Part shown: one piece after another, positions 5,451 to 8,907 of the stretch
Layout of the letters: each line of letters begins with the position of its first letter
How positions within the stretch are numbered: position 1 is the stretch's first letter
Notes under the pieces: model-generated
Databases searched by the model: none
What the model saw: the letters and a program-made list of their open reading frames with translations, nothing else
What the model was told of the DNA's origin: nothing
Position numbers and translations under genes: made by a program
From: Bacteroidales bacterium UBA2295
Lineage (GTDB): Bacteria > Bacteroidota > Bacteroidia > Bacteroidales > Tenuifilaceae
Length of the DNA stretch: 8,907 bases
Direction of reading: 5' to 3'
Assembly (NCBI GenBank): GCA_002345825.1
Contig: DDWD01000183.1
Location: forward strand, 1-8,907

Positions 5451-7358
5451 CTAAGCATCAATACCATACTTCTTTAGCTTTAGGTAGAGCGTGTTGCGAC
5501 TAATGCCGAGCCTTCGCGATGCTTTGCTGATGCTGCCGTTAAATGCATTGTAGGCGCGAATAATAAGCTCTTTCTCGTGCTCATCAATAGATATGATGCT
5601 TTCCACTTCCTTGAGCTGCTCTAAATAAAGATTCCTTTTTTTGAAATCGCGCTCGTTTTTAAAGGTTTTAAACATTTGGCCTTTGTCAAGGATGATCCTT
5701 TCGGTAAGCTCAATCATCTCCTTAAAATTCTCAGGCCATTCGTACCGTTTAAGTATGAGGATTATTTTTTTGGGGATTTCAACTGCCTTTATCCCCAGCT
5801 CGCGCGATTTTATAGCCATGTAATTCCCCATAAGCATTGGTATGTCGGCTCGCCTTTCCCTAAGGGGCGGAACACGAAGCGATGCTGTGCTTAGGGTGTA
5901 AAACAGATCGATGCGGAACTCGTTGGCCTCAATCTTTTGGGTCAAATCGAATGAGCTGCTGCAGATAATACGAACATCAATTGTAGTTTGCCGTGTAGAT
6001 CCTAATCTGCCAACTTTTTGGGTTTTAATTACATCAAAAACTTTATCCTGAATAGGTTTAGGCAAAAGCCCAATCTCATTTATGTAAAGCGTTCCGCCGT
6101 TAGCAAACTCAAAAGCGCCGGGTTTGGGCATGCGCCTTAGGTGTGGCTTGTGGTTTTCGGTGTAGCCCCAAAGGGTTTCTTCAAGCTGATCGGTTGATAG
6201 TGCGCTCACATCTACCCTTACAAAGCCAAAGTTTGTACGTTTGCTATGGTTGTGAATTGCCTGCGCCAAGGTTTCACGGCCCGTGTACTTCTCGCCTAGC
6301 AGCATCACTGGCAACTCGGTTTTGGCAATAGATTTGGCTTCCTTTGTCATCCGTTTCATGGGCACCGAGGCTCCAATAATATCTTCGAAATAAACGTAAG
6401 CAGTATTGCCAATGTATTTGTTTGCTTCGTTAAGCACTTGGCGCATACTTCTGAAAGTGCAGATCTGCTCGTCGAACTTGTTTTGCGTGCGCATCACAGC
6501 CTTGCTGTTGAGCAGATAGAATCCGCTATTCTCTACGTTCGTTAGAAATACCTCTCGGTTCTCAACCTCAACCCATTTGCTGTCGTGGTGGCTAATTGCA
6601 TCCCAGTTGGGAATGAATTGGGTGATTTTTTTTCGTTCGATATTTGTTTTCTCCACACCAAAAAGAGTGCAGGCCTCGTTGCTTGCCAGGTTAATGTATC
6701 CGTTACGATCGACAATTAATTCGGCCTGAGCGTATCGGTTAAAAAAGTTCAGCTGTTGCTCCTTTAGCTTGGTGGCTTGCCTCTTCTCCTCAAAAAACGA
6801 TAGCTCCTGCTTAATGCAGTTTGATGTTTGGCTAAACAGGGCGAAGAGCGTTTTAGATTCAATTTCCTTTGGGAAATACATGGTGAGGGTGCCTACCATA
6901 TGGTTGGCAAGAAGCACAAGTGGGCAGGTCCAGCTTATTCTTTTTTCTGGTTTTTCTTTAACTAATGTCTCAGTACCATCGGCTTGAGCCTCTTTGTGAA
7001 ATTTTATAGCATCTTCGATGGTGTTTAAAATTATAGAGTTTTGAGGTGGGTAGCTGCCCGGAATAATATACTTGGCCGAAAGTGATTTTGATATGTGCTC
7101 TGAGCTCACAATGTGCATAATACAACCCTCGGTATCGGTAAGTACAAGCACAATGTCTTGCTCATTCATGAGGGTAAACATCTTGTTAATAAAAGGGGCG
7201 GCCCCATCAATAAGCCAATTGTTGGCCTTAAGCCTTTTTTTTATCTCGTTTGCTGTGTGTACTTTCCTTTCAATCCCGCTGGCTTTTACCTCATTCTCTA
7301 TGGGTTTGTTGGGTTGGGGCTGGCTGCTGTTGGTGGAAACTGTTTTTTTCTTGGTCAT
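5451..7358 (-). CDS. Degenerate AAA+ enhancer-binding-type regulator with Fis-type HTH
   Basis: This 635-residue protein has the layout of a sigma-54 activator of the AcoR type. Residues about 40-185 form a GAF-like sensory region, about 200-310 a PAS-like region (AELIVDRNGYINLASNEAC at 212-230), about 325-560 the AAA+ domain, and about 592-633 a Fis-type helix-turn-helix (SKASRRLGISRNTLYLKLKKYGI). The AAA+ motifs are broken. Walker A is G355-EKYTG-R361 instead of GESGTGKE, with Arg for the nucleotide-binding Lys. The GAFTGA loop is replaced by GYTENHKPHLRRMPKPGAF (398-416). Walker B is TLYINEI, with N427 for Asp. FRIDLFYTL (481-489) lacks the second Arg of FREDLYYRL, and NVREL is NFKEM (544-548). 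VPPLRERRADIP (496-507) is kept. It probably binds DNA and senses a ligand but neither hydrolyses ATP efficiently nor remodels sigma-54. It lies downstream of rpoD on the same strand, with a 386-base gap. The stop is TAG. Confidence 0.9.
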   Translation of the reverse strand: MTKKKTVSTNSSQPQPNKPIENEVKASGIERKVHTANEIKKRLKANNWLIDGAAPFINKMFTLMNEQDIVLVLTDTEGCIMHIVSSEHISKSLSAKYIIPGSYPPQNSIILNTIEDAIKFHKEAQADGTETLVKEKPEKRISWTCPLVLLANHMVGTLTMYFPKEIESKTLFALFSQTSNCIKQELSFFEEKRQATKLKEQQLNFFNRYAQAELIVDRNGYINLASNEACTLFGVEKTNIERKKITQFIPNWDAISHHDSKWVEVENREVFLTNVENSGFYLLNSKAVMRTQNKFDEQICTFRSMRQVLNEANKYIGNTAYVYFEDIIGASVPMKRMTKEAKSIAKTELPVMLLGEKYTGRETLAQAIHNHSKRTNFGFVRVDVSALSTDQLEETLWGYTENHKPHLRRMPKPGAFEFANGGTLYINEIGLLPKPIQDKVFDVIKTQKVGRLGSTRQTTIDVRIICSSSFDLTQKIEANEFRIDLFYTLSTASLRVPPLRERRADIPMLMGNYMAIKSRELGIKAVEIPKKIILILKRYEWPENFKEMIELTERIILDKGQMFKTFKNERDFKKRNLYLEQLKEVESIISIDEHEKELIIRAYNAFNGSISKASRRLGISRNTLYLKLKKYGIDA

Positions 7359-7744
7359 ATCACAGTTTGTTTTGTAGTGGTTTGTTTTGGTTGTGGTTTG
7401 AATAAAATTACTGAATTATTTGTCAGAATGGACAATAACTAGAGGTTAAAATTTTGGAAGAACTTGTTTGGCTATATTTTGTTAAAATGACGAATACCCA
7501 ACTTTTATTGATTGAAGTGAGTTGGTGGTGGATGAATTGTTGGCTTGACTGCCATTCGGCTTTGTTTTGCTGATATAAATTGGGCTGTGCAATATAAGCT
7601 TCTTCTATATTCTGTGAATTATTGGTTTAGTATTTTGGGAAATGTGGAGCATTTTCGACCAGCTTATACCAATACAGCGATTTACCCATTGCCAATATTA
7701 GCATTGAGTAGAGTAGCTAGCCGTGGGGGGGTAAGCGAATGGGG
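7359..7744. other. Non-coding gap between rpoD and the regulator gene
   Basis: This is about 386 bases with no supportable gene. The plus-strand reading is T- and G-rich. It should contain the end of the rpoD transcript and the regulator's promoter, but I found no strong hairpin and only loose -7 matches on the minus strand, such as TAATATTG (7693-7700). A run of seven G (around 7725-7735) lies near the rpoD stop codon. Confidence 0.5.
7361..7400 (-). promoter_or_regulatory. A/C-rich unstructured leader of the regulator gene
   Basis: The 40 bases just before the ATG are almost all A and C on the coding strand, with CAAACCAC and CAAAAC words recurring at about 16-base intervals. There is no Shine-Dalgarno sequence. 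An unfolded A/C-rich leader may aid ribosome loading in Bacteroidota, but this is inference. Confidence 0.35.
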
Positions 7745-8608
7745 TTATCCTAGGTAACTTTTTAGCACTTTGCTACGGGTGGCCTGCTTAAGGCGCTTTA
7801 TTGCTTTCTCCTTTATTTGCCTCACTCGTTCACGTGTGAGATCAAGCTCTTCGCCAATTTCTTCGAGGGTGTGGGGATGCTTACCGTTTAATCCAAAGTA
7901 AAGCCTTATGATTGATGCTTCGCGTGGGGTGAGAGTGGCCAATGCGCGTTCTATCTCTTTTCGAAGGCTATCGTTGAGAAGCCCCCTGTCGGGTGCTGGC
8001 GACTCGTTGCTGAGCAGCACGTCGTACATATTGCTCTCCTCGTCCTGCGAGATTGGTGCATCCATTGAGATGTGTCGGTTCGAACTTTTTAGCGCCTCTT
8101 TTATATCGTTGGGGGCGAGTTCTAGTACTTCGGAGAGCTCGTCAACCGACGGCTCCCGTTCAAACTTCTGCTCGAGCTCGATGAATGCTCGATTAACCTT
8201 GTTGATGGAACCAATTTTGTTTAGAGGAAGTTTTACAATCCTAGACTGTTCGGCCAGAGCCTGCAGTATGGCTTGCCTAATCCACCAAACCGCATAGGAT
8301 ATAAATTTGAATCCTCGGGTCTCGTCGAATCGTTGGGCGGCCTTAATGAGCCCAAGGTTTCCCTCGTTTATAAGATCGGGCAGGCTTAGTCCTTGATTTT
8401 GGTATTGTTTTGAAACTGAAACAACAAACCGAAGGTTTGCCTTTACGAGCTGATCGAGAGCGGCTTTGTCGCCCTCCTTGAGCCTTCGAGCCAGATTCAC
8501 CTCCTCTTCGGTGGAAAGAAGTTCAACCTTACCTATTTCATGAAGGTATTTATCAAGCGAAACCGTTTCCCTGTTAGTTACTTGCTTAATAATCTTTAGT
8601 TGCCTCAT
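7745..8608 (-). CDS. rpoD: Primary RNA polymerase sigma factor (RpoD/SigA, Bacteroidota type)
   Basis: This 287-residue sigma-70 protein directs RNA polymerase core to housekeeping promoters. Region 1.2 is at about 16-48 (SLDKYLHEIGKVELLSTEEE), region 2 at about 53-122 with the core-binding DLINEGNLGLIKAAQRFD and the -10-recognising FKFISYAVWWIRQAI, region 3 at about 125-207, and region 4 at about 219-275 with the helix-turn-helix TLEEIGEELDLTRERVRQIKEKAI. Region 1.1 and the non-conserved insertion of proteobacterial RpoD are absent, as is normal for Bacteroidota, whose primary sigma is about 287 residues and reads TTTG/TAnnTTTG promoters; the kamA-like promoter here fits that. All regions are intact and the length is full. 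The start MRQLKI is the usual one for the family. It is monocistronic as far as the window shows. Confidence 0.97.
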   Translation of the reverse strand: MRQLKIIKQVTNRETVSLDKYLHEIGKVELLSTEEEVNLARRLKEGDKAALDQLVKANLRFVVSVSKQYQNQGLSLPDLINEGNLGLIKAAQRFDETRGFKFISYAVWWIRQAILQALAEQSRIVKLPLNKIGSINKVNRAFIELEQKFEREPSVDELSEVLELAPNDIKEALKSSNRHISMDAPISQDEESNMYDVLLSNESPAPDRGLLNDSLRKEIERALATLTPREASIIRLYFGLNGKHPHTLEEIGEELDLTRERVRQIKEKAIKRLKQATRSKVLKSYLG

Positions 8609-8757
8609 ATCCCAAAACCCTTAAATTTCAAGTGCTGAATATATACATTAATATGATTTTTATCATCATTATCTAGCATATTTTTTTACCAAAACTTGGT
8701 TTTTTTCCGATAGGTTAGGATTTTAAAAGATAATTAGCTAATATTGCGGAGAATTCC

Positions 8758-8766
8758 CAAAAGATA
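8758..8766 (-). promoter_or_regulatory. Candidate rpoD promoter -7 box
   Basis: The minus strand reads TATCTTTTG, one T longer than TAnnTTTG, about 150 bases upstream of the rpoD start. A TTATGG lies about 19 bases further upstream in place of the -33 TTTG. The match is incomplete. Confidence 0.3.
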
Positions 8767-8795
8767 TTTTTTCTCGTATTTTCCATAATTCCATC

Positions 8796-8807
8796 GTGTT
8801 ATAACAC
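8796..8807. promoter_or_regulatory. Perfect 12-bp palindrome GTGTTATAACAC upstream of rpoD
   Basis: The 12 bases are fully self-complementary, as in operators bound by dimeric regulators. The palindrome lies about 30 bases upstream of the candidate rpoD -7 box, a position suited to an operator. There is no second copy in the window and no named regulator is implied. Confidence 0.3.
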
Positions 8808-8907
8808 AATTCTCAGTTTTTCAATCAAATTTTTTTAAGTATTATAGGCTATTACAGCCGCCAGAAAAATCCATATAACTATTTGTATGTACGATATTTT
8901 AGAACTG

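Larger units (their letters stand above)
8609..8907. other. AT-rich region upstream of rpoD
   Basis: No gene is visible up to the window's right edge. The stretch should hold the rpoD promoter and leader. Short palindromes occur at 8733-8742 (ATTAGCTAAT) and 8796-8807. On the minus strand TAA and TGA codons are frequent, so a coding region is unlikely. Confidence 0.5.

Noticed and set aside
5451..7358. Calling the regulator an active sigma-54 activator
   Set aside because: The overall domain order fits, but the GAFTGA loop and both Walker residues needed for that activity are missing.
7545..7757. 70-codon plus-strand ORF between the regulator and rpoD genes
   Set aside because: It overlaps the end of rpoD antisense, has no recognisable domain and no promoter or ribosome-binding site.
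8688..8700. ACCAA-AAC-TTGGT followed by a T run as a terminator
   Set aside because: A five-base AT-rich stem with a three-base loop is too weak, and no plus-strand gene ends here.

Overview
The window looks like a chromosomal segment of a Bacteroidota bacterium, probably of the order Bacteroidales. The main evidence is a short primary sigma factor (287 residues, no region 1.1) of the Bacteroidota type, a promoter-like TAnnTTTG box, weak Shine-Dalgarno signals and moderate G+C. A genus cannot be named from sequence alone.

Layout. Positions 1-1038 look like the start of an integron-style gene-cassette array on the minus strand. One complete cassette (185-1037) carries two overlapping small genes, a four-helix membrane protein and an ABM-like alpha/beta-barrel protein, and ends in an attC-like folded site (179-308). 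A second, apparently non-coding cassette with a long hairpin runs off the left edge. A tyrosine recombinase (1132-2268, minus) sits directly upstream in the same orientation. It has an extra N-terminal domain and an IntI-like C-terminal tail, but not the IntI-specific insertion. Positions 2269-2771 are a non-coding gap with a promoter and a long leader for a 726-residue KamA-family radical SAM enzyme (2772-4952, plus), which ends at a strong hairpin (4987-5019). Positions 5074-5356 are a transposase-less element (MITE) with perfect 19-bp terminal inverted repeats and a 5-bp target duplication; it carries a helically phased short repeat. A 635-residue Fis-type AAA+ regulator (5451-7358, minus) follows. 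Its AAA+ domain has lost the Walker A lysine, the GAFTGA loop and the Walker B aspartate. The primary sigma factor rpoD (7745-8608, minus) and its upstream region close the window.

How the parts relate. rpoD, the kamA-like gene and the regulator look like resident genes. The recombinase, cassette and MITE are accessory. The best candidate for an under-described system is the left-hand module: the cassette's 5' end (1038 to 1029) is nearly perfectly complementary to the R''-like box of its own terminal site (302-311). This is the signature expected of a cassette that once existed as a circle, yet the nearby recombinase lacks the diagnostic IntI domain. The cassette is about 34% G+C by hand count (721-960), against well over 50% in sampled integrase lines and about 43% in sampled kamA lines, which fits foreign origin.
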